Assembly (NCBI RefSeq): GCF_009939195.1
Contig: NZ_JAACKC010000003.1
Span: 248,001-312,000 of the forward strand
From: Acinetobacter kanungonis
Lineage (GTDB): Bacteria; Pseudomonadota; Gammaproteobacteria; Pseudomonadales; Moraxellaceae
Length of the DNA stretch: 64,000 bases
Direction of reading: 5' to 3'
In this document: in pieces, positions 27,038 through 35,935 of the stretch
Position numbering within the stretch: the first letter of the stretch is position 1
Layout of the letters: every line of letters starts with the position of its first letter
Notes under the pieces: model-generated
What the model was told of the DNA's origin: nothing
The model's database searches: none
What the model saw: only the letters and a program-made list of their open reading frames with translations
Translations under genes and position numbers: made by a program

Positions 27038-27227
27038 GTCATTTTGCCTCGGTGCGTTAAAAAATTAAAAGGGGTTTGAGTGTATCAAAAGCGACCACAA
27101 CTGCAAGCACTACATAAGTAAAACATCACGATAATTGAACGAAATAACTTGTTTATGATACATACAAAATTGATAAAGTTAGTCCAGACTTAGTTTTACC
27201 AAACGGCATACGATTGAGAAAAACAAT

Positions 27228-28346
27228 ATGATTTGGGTAGAAGTCTTGGCAGTCACGGTGGTGGTGCTAACTTTTTGGTCTTTGATTCCACGTGATGAGT
27301 GGTGGATTCGCGGTACAGATTTTCCTCGTTTGCAAATCCTCGTACTGGGTCTGCTGGCATTTGTGTTGTTGATTTTCTGGCCTGCAGCTTGGGATGTACA
27401 ACGTGAATTGATTCTCACCGCTTTAATCGCAGCGCTGGCGTATCAATTGAAAATGGTTTTGCCTTATACCTTTCTGTGGAAAAAACAGGTGCAAACCGTT
27501 TCCGAGGCACAATTACAACCCGAACGGCAAATCTCCCTGCTGATTTCCAATGTGCTCACACCCAATACCCAGCATCATTTACTCATTGAACAGATTACCA
27601 AATTTCAGCCCGATCTGATTTTGACCTTGGAAACCGATCAGCGTTGGCAGCAAGCCTTACAGGTAATTGAAGCAGATTATCCCTATCGTGTCCCGATTCC
27701 CTTGGATAATTTGTACGGCATGCATTTGTACAGCCGTTTGCAGTTAAAAGAGACCGAAGTCAAATTCATCTTGAGTGATGAAATTCCCTCGATTCACACC
27801 ACGGTGTTGCTGCCATCGGGGCAGCCTGTGCAGTTGTACTGTTTGCATCCCAAACCACCTAGTCCGACCGAAGCCAAAGATTCCACTCTGCGTGATGCAG
27901 AACTGTTGATTGTCGGGGATCAAATTAAAGAACTGGATCAAAGTTGTATTGTGATGGGGGATTTGAATGATGTGGCATGGTCAAGAACCACCCGTCTCTT
28001 TCAGCGCATTAGTGGTTTGCTGGACCCGCGAGTCGGGCGACACTATGTAAATACTTTTCATGCCGATTACCCTTTTTTACGATGGTCTCTGGATCATGTC
28101 TTTCATAGTACTGACTTCGCACTGATTCAAATGCAGCGCCTACCGCATATCGGTTCGGATCATTTCCCAATTTATGTCGAGTTGCAATCGGGGCGTGTCT
28201 TTGAACAGCAACAAGAAGAGCTAGAGCAAACCGATGCCGATGAACAAGAAGCTCAGCAAGCCATTGAGGAGGGGATTGAAAAAGCAGAACGAGAAGAGAA
28301 AAGAGTGACCGATGAAATAGCGCAGGATTATAAAAAGGAGAATTAG
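27228..28346 (+). CDS. Endonuclease/exonuclease/phosphatase family membrane protein
   Basis: A 372-residue protein with two to three N-terminal membrane segments (residues about 3-20, 35-52 and 62-75) and a soluble EEP domain. Catalytic motifs: GDLNDVAWS (DNA/phosphate-binding Asp-Asn), SLDHVF and GSDHFPIYVE (His-Asp). The ending is a charged coiled-coil tail rich in Glu and Lys. EEP proteins of this type are anchored phosphodiesterases or nucleases; the substrate is unknown. The gene ends 24 bp before the GacA-type box of candidate sRNA copy B. Confidence 0.85.
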   Translation: MIWVEVLAVTVVVLTFWSLIPRDEWWIRGTDFPRLQILVLGLLAFVLLIFWPAAWDVQRELILTALIAALAYQLKMVLPYTFLWKKQVQTVSEAQLQPERQISLLISNVLTPNTQHHLLIEQITKFQPDLILTLETDQRWQQALQVIEADYPYRVPIPLDNLYGMHLYSRLQLKETEVKFILSDEIPSIHTTVLLPSGQPVQLYCLHPKPPSPTEAKDSTLRDAELLIVGDQIKELDQSCIVMGDLNDVAWSRTTRLFQRISGLLDPRVGRHYVNTFHADYPFLRWSLDHVFHSTDFALIQMQRLPHIGSDHFPIYVELQSGRVFEQQQEELEQTDADEQEAQQAIEEGIEKAEREEKRVTDEIAQDYKKEN

Positions 28347-28369
28347 TTTGCAAACTGAAGAAAAAATTG

Positions 28370-28387
28370 TGTACGAAATTGCTTACA
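28370..28387. promoter_or_regulatory. GacA-type upstream activating sequence (one mismatch)
   Basis: TGTACG-AAATTG-CTTACA, matching TGTAAG-N6-CTTACA at 11 of 12 defined positions. Its centre is about 65 bp upstream of the predicted start of the GGA-rich RNA at 28444. Confidence 0.7.
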
Positions 28388-28431
28388 AAAGTTTCGGTCT
28401 CTGACGAATGGTCGAAGCAGAAGAATTCTTT

Positions 28432-28437
28432 TATTCT
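28432..28437 (+). promoter_or_regulatory. -10 hexamer of second GGA-rich sRNA
   Basis: TATTCT with weak -35 (TGGTCG, 28409-28414). It lies exactly 44 bp after the GacA-type box, the same geometry as at 6464/6509. Confidence 0.55.
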
Positions 28438-28443
28438 TACTCC

Positions 28444-28619
28444 ATCAGCACAAGGAACAGGGAACGGAATATCCCACTAAGGAAGACGACGCTGAAGGAA
28501 AATCATCACGGAAATGATGGCTGGTTGGGATGACCAAACACTAAAACAAGAATTATGATTGAAAGCACAACCTCATATGCCCGAGTTTTGCAGGAAGCAG
28601 AACTCGGGTTATGTGTTTT
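28444..28619 (+). ncRNA. Candidate CsrA/RsmA-sequestering sRNA (Rsm/CsrB-like), copy B
   Basis: About 176 nt with eight GGA triplets (28454, 28461, 28466, 28481, 28497, 28510, 28528, 28593), roughly four times chance. GGA occupies the loops of the short hairpin GGGA/TCCC (28460-28475), of CATCA-CGGAAA-TGATG (28504-28519), of GGT/ACC (28523-28535) and of the terminal hairpin (28580-28608, loop CAGGAAG); the others are in unpaired A-rich linkers. It shares with copy A (6521) the GacA-type box, the box-to--10 spacing and the hairpin design but little primary sequence, as RsmX, RsmY and RsmZ do among themselves. It fills the convergent gap between the EEP-family gene and a glycosyltransferase gene. 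The exact 3' end is uncertain because the T-tract is interrupted. Confidence 0.72.
28580..28619 (+). terminator. Terminal hairpin of candidate sRNA copy B
   Basis: Stem CCCGAGTTTTG / CAGAACTCGGG (28580-28590 with 28598-28608, one G-T pair), followed by the T-rich, interrupted TTATGTGTTTTA. The loop contains AGGA. Confidence 0.65.
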
Positions 28620-28644
28620 AGTCTATCTGAAAAATATTTAAAGA

Positions 28645-29751
28645 TTATGACGATTTCAAAACGTTCTGATACAGTGCCAAAGTCTGATCACACATATCCT
28701 GCAAGCTAAACTGGGTCACGGGTGCAACTTGTTTAGGGTGTTCAATATGCTGTTGTACCACACGAATCAATTCGGCTTGATCATCAACAGGAATCAGACC
28801 TTGCGGATAAACCGTCGATAAAATTTCAGCCACTCCACCTCGATTCCAGCCGACCACGGGTGTTCCCACGGACAGCGCTTCGAGCGCGGTGCGTCCAAAA
28901 GTTTCTGCCTGATTGGAGAGTGATAAAACCACATCACTATAGGCCAACCATTCCCGAATATCAGAGCGATGTCCGACAAAGGTAATTTGATGTTCCAAGC
29001 CTTTACTTTGAATACTGCGCTGTAACTCATCTAAATAGGCAGCTTTTTTTGGATCAGCCCCACCGACGACGATGGCATGCAAGTAGGGAAATTGTTCATT
29101 TAACTGTTGAATCAATTCAATTAAGGTTTCATGTCCTTTCAGTCGCGTGATCCGACCAGGTAAACACAACAAAAATTTATGTTCGAGTTGCGGGTAGTCT
29201 TTTAAGGTGTGTTGAATCCATTGTACCGAGGGCTGATAGCCATGCGGAAAGGCTTTAGGATCAATACCACGGTAGATACGCACAATATTTTGTGGGGGAC
29301 AATTTTTATAATGATCGGTGATGTATTGCACCACACTATCCGACACCGCAATCACTTTTTCTGCTTGAGTCATAATTGCACTATAGCGATTGATGGAATA
29401 AAAACCATGTACGGTGCTAATCAGATGCGGGCGTTGTGAAGCAGGAATGCCCTTTAAGGCAAAATGAGTTAACCACGCAGGTACACGCGAGCGGACATGC
29501 ACGATTTCAGGTTGATGCTGTTGGATCAGCTGACGTAACGGACGGATTTGCCATAAGCTCGACAGGGATTTTTTATGAATCGGCAGAGTTAAATGTGTGG
29601 AACCTTCGGCTTCAAGTTGTGCCACCATACGCCCGCCATTGGAAACCACCAGTGACTCATGTCCTTGGCTGACCAATGCCTTGGCAATTTCTAAAGTACC
29701 GCGTTCAACACCTCCACTATTCAGTTCAGGAAGAAGCTGCATCACTTTCAT
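28645..29751 (-). CDS. Glycosyltransferase family 4 protein
   Basis: A 368-residue GT-B glycosyltransferase from ATG 29751 (MKVMQLLPELNSGG, AAGGAT nine bases upstream); the open frame further upstream to 29808 has no support. The N-terminal GGVERGTLEIAKAL and the C-terminal EX7E-type motif (SLSNQAETFGRTALEALSVG) plus PGRITRLKGHETL are typical GT4 features for nucleotide-sugar binding. It lies 30 bp after stop of nothing else but just downstream of an LpxL/M-type acyltransferase gene on the same strand, pointing to lipooligosaccharide or capsule assembly at the inner membrane. Acceptor sugar unknown. Confidence 0.88.
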   Translation of the reverse strand: MKVMQLLPELNSGGVERGTLEIAKALVSQGHESLVVSNGGRMVAQLEAEGSTHLTLPIHKKSLSSLWQIRPLRQLIQQHQPEIVHVRSRVPAWLTHFALKGIPASQRPHLISTVHGFYSINRYSAIMTQAEKVIAVSDSVVQYITDHYKNCPPQNIVRIYRGIDPKAFPHGYQPSVQWIQHTLKDYPQLEHKFLLCLPGRITRLKGHETLIELIQQLNEQFPYLHAIVVGGADPKKAAYLDELQRSIQSKGLEHQITFVGHRSDIREWLAYSDVVLSLSNQAETFGRTALEALSVGTPVVGWNRGGVAEILSTVYPQGLIPVDDQAELIRVVQQHIEHPKQVAPVTQFSLQDMCDQTLALYQNVLKSS

Positions 29752-29848
29752 TGAATTTATCCTTATTTGAGATGTTGTGCTGTTCAAGTTACAAAACCAA
29801 AACAGCATGCAGTAAAAGAATTGAAATTACGTGCCTGTTATTCGCCAA

Positions 29849-30784
29849 TTAGTAAATCTTTTCATAGCCTTCAGGGCGGGTTTTAAAGCGGCGGTGAAAC
29901 CACATGTATTGTGTCGGTGCAATCCGCAGCTGGCGTTCGATAATTTGATTGACGCGTGTTGCATCATCAACTTCATCTTCGCTGGGCAAGTTTTCAACTG
30001 CAGGTTCAATCAACAGGTGATATTTCGGATTGTTCACATCGCCATGACGGTAAAAATACAGCGGCACAGCAACTGCTTTGGAGATTTTGAGCAAACGTCG
30101 ATGGGCGGTCACCGTCGCGGCAGGTACGCCAAAAAAGGGTGCCATCACGCCTTGCTTTAAGCCAAAGTCTTGATCGGGGCTATACCAGATAGCATGTCCA
30201 TTTTTTAAATTGCGAATCAGACCACGCATGTCATCATGGTCAATTTGATTGGCATAAATCGTGGCACGACAGCGATAAATCAGCATGTCTAACAAAGGGT
30301 TATTCTGCGGACGATAGACCACATCAGGTTCAAAATACTGGGCACATAAATAGCCACCAGCATCTAACAGGGTAGAGTGAGTACCGAGCAGGAGCACGCC
30401 TTTACCTGCAGCTTGGGCAGTTTGAATATGTTCCAAGCCTTCAATGGTGACGCGGTTTTTAAACCATTGTGGGCAGTACCATGCATTCAGGGTTTCAAAC
30501 ACCCCGAGCATTTGATCGACAAAGACCTGACGGGCATTCTCTTGAATTTGCTCTGGACTCCATTCAGGGAAGCACACCTCTAAATTGCGAACGGTGGTCT
30601 TCCTGCGTGATTTCAATTTATTAAATGCAAGATTACCCAGAAACGTGGCTAAACGGTGCTGAATTGCCCATGGCAAAATTGCCAGTATCATTAAGAACAC
30701 GATGCCGAGCCAAATTCCCCAATATTTAGGATGGACAAATGACCATTGAAATTCACCGGGTTGATAGTCTGGCTTGTTGCTCAT
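29849..30784 (-). CDS. LpxL/LpxM-type lysophospholipid acyltransferase
   Basis: A 311-residue inner-membrane acyltransferase from ATG 30784 (MSNKPDYQPGEF). One N-terminal membrane segment (about residues 23-40) is followed by the acyltransferase domain with the HX4D motif (His136, Asp141 in LLGTHSTLLDAGG) and VYRPQNNPLLD. The family transfers secondary acyl chains onto Kdo2-lipid IVA to complete lipid A. Acinetobacter has both LpxL and LpxM, and I cannot decide which this is. The frame upstream to 30847 is probably untranslated. Confidence 0.85.
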   Translation of the reverse strand: MSNKPDYQPGEFQWSFVHPKYWGIWLGIVFLMILAILPWAIQHRLATFLGNLAFNKLKSRRKTTVRNLEVCFPEWSPEQIQENARQVFVDQMLGVFETLNAWYCPQWFKNRVTIEGLEHIQTAQAAGKGVLLLGTHSTLLDAGGYLCAQYFEPDVVYRPQNNPLLDMLIYRCRATIYANQIDHDDMRGLIRNLKNGHAIWYSPDQDFGLKQGVMAPFFGVPAATVTAHRRLLKISKAVAVPLYFYRHGDVNNPKYHLLIEPAVENLPSEDEVDDATRVNQIIERQLRIAPTQYMWFHRRFKTRPEGYEKIY

Positions 30785-30984
30785 AAATGATGAAAAGCAT
30801 AGAAAAGAAAGCCTTGAGTGTAACATGAAGCGGAAATGATTGGACACTGTTCGGCTGTAGTGTGAGGGAGAAGGCCGAAGGCGTTAGAGTGAATGAGCGA
30901 GATTTAAAATGCTAAGTGCGCATCGAATGAATGATCTCAGTGCTAGAATAAATGAATAAAACTTTGATTTAGATGTGCTGATAC

Positions 30985-31956
30985 ATGAGAAATGACGCAC
31001 TGGATACCGCCAAAGCGGGTTTAATTTTTCTGGTGGTGCTGGGGCATTTTCTGGAGCGAATGATCGGTTGGTCACAACCGAGTAGTCATTTATTGCTGGA
31101 AACCATTTATGCCATGCACATGCCTACTTTTATTTTTATTTCAGGTATGTTGTATAAAGATAAAAACTGGCTAAAAAACATCGTCTTTTTTATTGCTTTG
31201 TTTATTCCCTTTCAAATGCTGTACCTCATTTCAGATTTGCTGATGACGGGGCAATGGCGATTTAACCTGTTTGCACGACCTTATTGGCTGATGTGGTATC
31301 TGATGGGAATGATGGCGTGGACGCTGTTCATGCATGTGTTTTATCGTAATCGATGGGTACTGTTGTGGGCGGTTTTGATAGCGTTCGGAATAGGTTTGTC
31401 ACCGTGGAATAATTATGCTTATTCCATTGGGCGTATCGGGGTGTTCTTGCCTTTCTTTGTATTGGGATGTCGTTATGGACATACTGTATTGGCGTGGTTG
31501 CAACAACAGAAACATGCCACAATTTGGAGTAGTCTCAGTCTAGTTTTGATCATGCTGATTCTGTATTCGACCCAGCTCAGTCAATTTTGGTGGTACGGCA
31601 GTTTGAGTTATGCCCAACTTAAAGTGGATGTCTGGCAGGGAAATTTGACGCGATTGGCTTGTTTATTGTTGTCTGGTTGGGGCATATTCACCCTTTTAGC
31701 GTTATTTCAAGGTTTGGGATCACGTTTTACGCGATTGGGACAAAATACGCTGCCTGTTTATTTGCTGCATGGGTTTGTGGTGATTTGGTTGGCACATTGG
31801 ATTCAGTTAAATGTTTCGACTGGCATTAAAATCACAGTATGTATTTTACTTTCAATCATCACTTGTTGGGTGTTGCGCCAAAGCCTATTTGATCGGATCT
31901 TGCGACAGCTGTCGTTATGGTTGGTCAAGCCAACCCGTAAACTTTGGCAAAAATAA
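30985..31956 (+). CDS. Acyltransferase 3 family membrane protein
   Basis: A 323-residue protein with about ten membrane segments. The N-terminal RNDALDTAKAGLIFLVVLGHFLE has the His of the acyltransferase 3 (OafA/WecH) family, and YAMHMPTFIFISGML is the second conserved motif. Members O-acetylate or otherwise acylate extracellular polysaccharides or lipids at the inner membrane. It is divergent from the LpxL/M-type gene, in keeping with an envelope role. Substrate is unknown. Confidence 0.88.
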   Translation: MRNDALDTAKAGLIFLVVLGHFLERMIGWSQPSSHLLLETIYAMHMPTFIFISGMLYKDKNWLKNIVFFIALFIPFQMLYLISDLLMTGQWRFNLFARPYWLMWYLMGMMAWTLFMHVFYRNRWVLLWAVLIAFGIGLSPWNNYAYSIGRIGVFLPFFVLGCRYGHTVLAWLQQQKHATIWSSLSLVLIMLILYSTQLSQFWWYGSLSYAQLKVDVWQGNLTRLACLLLSGWGIFTLLALFQGLGSRFTRLGQNTLPVYLLHGFVVIWLAHWIQLNVSTGIKITVCILLSIITCWVLRQSLFDRILRQLSLWLVKPTRKLWQK

Positions 31957-32017
31957 CAAGATAAAGAGGCTTTAAAAGAGATGATTTAGTTGGTTAATTT
32001 CTTAAGTATTAAAATGT

Positions 32018-32045
32018 CCTCAAATGCCTGTTCAGACATTTGAGG
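32018..32045. terminator. Inverted repeat between acyltransferase gene and uup
   Basis: Nine-bp perfect arms CCTCAAATG (32018-32026) / CATTTGAGG (32037-32045), with further pairing inside the loop. T-tracts are weak on both sides, so termination is only likely. Confidence 0.55.
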
Positions 32046-32062
32046 ATTCAAGCTCGGCTAAA

Positions 32063-33973
32063 TTAATTGCCTTTGCTGAGATTTTCTAGTTCATCCCAAC
32101 GTTCAAGTTTTTCTAGTAATAATTCTTCAATTTCAGCCAAACGCTGTGAAGCTTGAGTTGCTGCACCTGCATCGGTCACAAACCAAGAACCATCAGCCAA
32201 CTTCTCTGAAAGTTGAGTTTGTTCAGCTTCTAGTGCCTCAATTTCTGCCGGTAAGCTATCCAGTTCACGTTGATCTTTATAGCTGAGTTTCACTTTTTTC
32301 GGTGCAGGCGTTGCTGCTGCGGCAGCCGCTTCGGCTTTGGCTTGTGCCTTTTTTACATCGCTTTTCTGATCAACCACTTTTTGATCTGGACGTTGTTCGA
32401 GGTAATCTTGATAACCGCCAATGTATTCATCAATATTGCCTTTACCATCAAACACCCAAGTTGAGGTGACCACGTTGTCCATAAAGGCACGGTCATGCGA
32501 GATCAACAGTAAAGTGCCTTTGTAGTCTGACAACATTTCTTCGAGCAGTTCCAGCGTCACCATATCCAAGTCATTGGTTGGCTCATCCATGACGATGAGG
32601 TTGGATGGTTTCAGCAATAGTTTTGCCAATAAGATACGATTTCGTTCACCACCTGAAAGCGCTTTAACTGGTGTACGTGCGCGTTCTGGCGAGAATAAAA
32701 AGTCTTGTAAATAGCTATAGATATGACGACGATTTCCATTGACATCAACGAAGTCTGAACCTTCGGATACGTTCGCCATCACGGTTTTTTCAAGGTCAAG
32801 TGCATTACGGAGTTGGTCAAAATAAGCAACCTCAAGTTGCGTACCAGTCTTGACCGAACCGCCATGTTCAATTTCACCTAAAATGGCTTTAATCAAGGTG
32901 GTTTTGCCGACACCATTGTCACCGACCAAACCAATACGGTCGCCACGCATCACCAAGGCAGAAAAATCTTTGATCAGCGGTTTGCCATCATACGAAACAC
33001 TGAGATGCTCAATATCAAACACCAATTTGCCAGAACGATTGGCATCTTGGGTCGCCATGCTGACTTTGCCTTGTTGGAAGCGACGGGCTTTGGATTCTTC
33101 ACGTAGCGCTTTCAAGGCACGAACACGACCTTCGTTACGGGTACGACGTGCCTTAATGCCTTGGCGAATCCAGGCCTCTTCTTCCGCTAATTTTTTATCA
33201 AACAAGGCATTTTGCTTTTCTTCAGCTTCCATTTGCTGCGCTTTTAAATCGAGATAGCGCGAATAGTTGCCTTCATAGCTGCGTAAAACGCCACGATCTA
33301 GCTCAACAATACGGGTCGCAATGCTGTCTACAAACGAACGGTCATGCGAAATAAACAGTAGGGTCAGGTTGTTTTGATCGAGTAGGAATTTTTCTAACCA
33401 TTCAATGCTTTCCACATCTAAATGGTTGGTTGGCTCATCCAGTAGTAACACATCAGGTTGGGTCAGTAAGGCACGTGCCAACAGTACGCGACGCTTACGA
33501 CCACCAGATAAATCGGCCAAATCCGCATTCGGATCCAGTCCCATCTTACTTAAAATAGCATTGACTTTATTTTCTAGAGCCCAGCCATCAAGCAAGTCTA
33601 ATTTGTGTTGTAAGTTGCCCATGCGGTCGCAGGCTTCCATGTCACCGAGGGTGCAGGCATCGCTCGCTTCGTGATATGCTTTCAGTACAGTTGCGGCTTC
33701 GCCTGCACCATCGGCAACGATGTCGGCCACTTTGCCTGAATCCATAGGCACGTCTTGCGCCAGCATAGATACGGTTAAGCCATTTTGAATGGACACTTCG
33801 CCCGAGTCTGGGAGTAAGCTACCTTCAATCAGTTTAAGTAGTGTCGACTTACCTTCACCATTACGGCCAATCAAACACACTCGTTCGCCACGTTCTAGGT
33901 TAAAATTCGCGCCGTCGAGCAGGGCAGGTCCACCAAATGCAAGTTGGACATCCCTTAAAGTAATATAGGCCAT
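32063..33973 (-). CDS. uup: ABC-F ATPase Uup
   Basis: A 636-residue cytosolic protein with two ABC ATPase domains: GRNGEGKSTLL and LSGGRKRRVLLARALL with LLLDEPTNHLD in the first, GDNGVGKTTLI and LSGGERNRILLAKLLL with VMDEPTNDLD in the second, joined by an arginine-rich linker and followed by a C-terminal coiled coil (ELDSLPAEIEALEAEQTQLSEKL in parts). The last element and DEPTND in domain 2 mark Uup, a ribosome-associated or DNA-branch-binding ABC-F protein linked to transposon excision stability. Start chosen at MAYITLRDVQL. Confidence 0.93.
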   Translation of the reverse strand: MAYITLRDVQLAFGGPALLDGANFNLERGERVCLIGRNGEGKSTLLKLIEGSLLPDSGEVSIQNGLTVSMLAQDVPMDSGKVADIVADGAGEAATVLKAYHEASDACTLGDMEACDRMGNLQHKLDLLDGWALENKVNAILSKMGLDPNADLADLSGGRKRRVLLARALLTQPDVLLLDEPTNHLDVESIEWLEKFLLDQNNLTLLFISHDRSFVDSIATRIVELDRGVLRSYEGNYSRYLDLKAQQMEAEEKQNALFDKKLAEEEAWIRQGIKARRTRNEGRVRALKALREESKARRFQQGKVSMATQDANRSGKLVFDIEHLSVSYDGKPLIKDFSALVMRGDRIGLVGDNGVGKTTLIKAILGEIEHGGSVKTGTQLEVAYFDQLRNALDLEKTVMANVSEGSDFVDVNGNRRHIYSYLQDFLFSPERARTPVKALSGGERNRILLAKLLLKPSNLIVMDEPTNDLDMVTLELLEEMLSDYKGTLLLISHDRAFMDNVVTSTWVFDGKGNIDEYIGGYQDYLEQRPDQKVVDQKSDVKKAQAKAEAAAAAATPAPKKVKLSYKDQRELDSLPAEIEALEAEQTQLSEKLADGSWFVTDAGAATQASQRLAEIEELLLEKLERWDELENLSKGN

Positions 33974-34006
33974 AATGTTTCCTGAAATCTCAAATGAGGA
34001 CTTTAA

Positions 34007-34252
34007 ATGACTAAACAACAAAATCTTGATAATCAGGCGTCATTTTCCGCACCCATTGAAGATTTGCAAGTCCGAATTGCATTTTTGGATGATTTAGTTG
34101 ATCAGTTGAATGATCAGGTGGCACGCCAAAATGTCGAAATTGCTGATTTAAAAAAACAAATGCAGTTGTTGTATCAACGTGTGGAATCGGCTGATTTATC
34201 GGAAGGTATCGAAGTTTTTGATCCTTTAACCAATATACCACCCCATTATTAA
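34007..34252 (+). CDS. slyX: SlyX family protein
   Basis: An 81-residue coiled-coil protein: an IEDLQVRIAFLDDLVDQLND core with heptad leucines, then QNVEIADLKKQMQLLYQRV, and the PPHY C-terminus that defines SlyX. It is divergent from uup; the function of SlyX is not established. Confidence 0.92.
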   Translation: MTKQQNLDNQASFSAPIEDLQVRIAFLDDLVDQLNDQVARQNVEIADLKKQMQLLYQRVESADLSEGIEVFDPLTNIPPHY

Positions 34253-34386
34253 TCTTATTTGTAGATTGAAATGAAGTGCTTGAATTCGCTTCATTTCAAA
34301 TCTGGGAACACGGGGCAAGGCTTGACCTTTTGCCCGCTTCCCGTTCTAATGCACCCTCTTTGCTCATCTCTCATGACTGTGTGTTT

Positions 34387-35379
34387 ATGTCTGTTAAAGC
34401 GGTTTTGTTCGATCTAGAAAATAATATGCCAACGGCAAAGATGTTACGCGATCTCGTGCAGCATTATCCCACTTTATATCTGTTTAACTGCACAGGTCAG
34501 TTTGCCTATACGCTGGAAGATCTCACTGAATTTGCAACGTGGGTCAGCAGTGGACAAGTGGTGATTTTAGAAACCGTCGAAGCCAAAGAAAAAGAATTTG
34601 AATATGCGGTCTTGGTGGGGCAGTTAATGGCCTTACTCGAACCTGAAACGCATGTCGAAGTGATTTCGGCGACAAAAAGCAGTTCACTATTAATTGATTT
34701 GATGCGTGGCTCTGCTTTGAGTTGCAGCTTGATTCAAATTCAAGACGCGAGCGAAGCCAGCAAATCGAAATACAAAATCCCCAGTCTGGCTGTGATTCAA
34801 AGTAAACCCTATTTACAGCAAGTGAAACAGTATTGTGAAGTTTTGGCGAAAATGTCGGGTAAACCGAATACGGTAGACTCCTTAAAAAATTCGGTGATGA
34901 ATATTCTGCAAGTGGTGCCGGAAAAAGCTCAGCACTTGGTGGGCATGCTGATTAATCTGAAAATTGTCAAACGTTATGATGAGCAGATTAATTTTCGTAA
35001 GAAAGTATTAAAACAGTGGGCACAATTGCATCAGGAACAAGATCAGGCTGAGTTGCTAACGTCCACCAATTTAGATCAAGCGGTGCAACAATTACAGGCT
35101 TCCGCAGAACAAGAAGCTCCGACTACAGCGGAACAACCACTACAAGATCCTTTGTTTAAGGATTTCGGGAAAATAGACCCTGTACAGTTGGAAGTGGCGA
35201 AAAAACTGCGTGAATTGAAAAATGATAAGCCCAAAGACATTTATGCCTTGCGTGATTTATTAGAACAAATGTTTCCCAAAGCAGATATCCGTTTGCTGCT
35301 CAAAGAATTGATCGAAAAGGGATATATTTACTGGAATGGGCATGAAGTTCTATATAGTCATGAAATGTTCTTGAATTAA
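34387..35379 (+). CDS. Conserved protein with PIN/NYN-like N-terminus and C-terminal winged-helix-like region
   Basis: A 330-residue protein. The start at 34387 (MSVKAVLFDLENNMPTAK) is preferred, as the open frame upstream from 34276 runs through an inverted repeat. FDLENN followed by alternating strands and helices (YPTLYLFNCTG; VEVISAT; LIDLMRGSALSCSL) recalls the D-x-E-N start of NYN/PIN-like domains, but the later acidic residues of a nuclease site are not obvious. The middle (about 150-215) is helical; the end (DIYALRDLLEQMFPKADIRL, LLKELIEKGYIYWNGHEV) looks like a winged helix. I do not recognise the family and assign no function. Confidence 0.75.
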   Translation: MSVKAVLFDLENNMPTAKMLRDLVQHYPTLYLFNCTGQFAYTLEDLTEFATWVSSGQVVILETVEAKEKEFEYAVLVGQLMALLEPETHVEVISATKSSSLLIDLMRGSALSCSLIQIQDASEASKSKYKIPSLAVIQSKPYLQQVKQYCEVLAKMSGKPNTVDSLKNSVMNILQVVPEKAQHLVGMLINLKIVKRYDEQINFRKKVLKQWAQLHQEQDQAELLTSTNLDQAVQQLQASAEQEAPTTAEQPLQDPLFKDFGKIDPVQLEVAKKLRELKNDKPKDIYALRDLLEQMFPKADIRLLLKELIEKGYIYWNGHEVLYSHEMFLN

Positions 35380-35449
35380 TTTCGTCGTTGTAACTTGCGT
35401 TTTATATTGTGCTTATGCAACTCTAATAAAAGATAAAAAAGGTTTTTTT

Positions 35450-35899
35450 ATGGAACATACTGGAATTTGGGTTGCCGTTATCATTGTGGTTTTTGTGCTG
35501 GGATCAATTTTTGGTCTCCGCGTCAGTCCGCGTGAAAAGGCTTTGGGCTTAATGCGAGAGAAAGCACGTAAAATGGGTTTACACCCACGCTTGGTGGCTG
35601 CGCCTGATTGGACCAAAATTCCCAAAGCATCTTCAGATCGTGCCAGTATGGTGGCGTATTACAGTGTCCTGATTCCCGATGCACGTTTGCCGCTAATGCG
35701 CGCCCGTGTTGAAGAACAGCAGCTTAAGCTGGTGCATGGTGATGAAAAATTTAATAATTTTCCCATTGCATTAAAGGGCATTTATGCTATTGATATGCAG
35801 GCAAACTGTGTAGGAACCTATTGGGACGAAGAAGCTGATTTAAGAGCAACCCAATTAGAAGACATCAAAGCATATTTACATTCTTTGGCTGAGCTTTAA
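35450..35899 (+). CDS. Membrane-anchored protein of unknown function
   Basis: A 149-residue protein with one N-terminal membrane helix (IWVAVIIVVFVLGSIFGL) followed by a basic region (VSPREKALGLMREKARKMGL) and a soluble domain with no motif I recognise. It lies 36 bp upstream of topA on the same strand and may be co-transcribed. Confidence 0.75.
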   Translation: MEHTGIWVAVIIVVFVLGSIFGLRVSPREKALGLMREKARKMGLHPRLVAAPDWTKIPKASSDRASMVAYYSVLIPDARLPLMRARVEEQQLKLVHGDEKFNNFPIALKGIYAIDMQANCVGTYWDEEADLRATQLEDIKAYLHSLAEL

Positions 35900-35935
35900 T
35901 TTTTAGATTCACTGAAATAGGAAAAACGGTTAACT

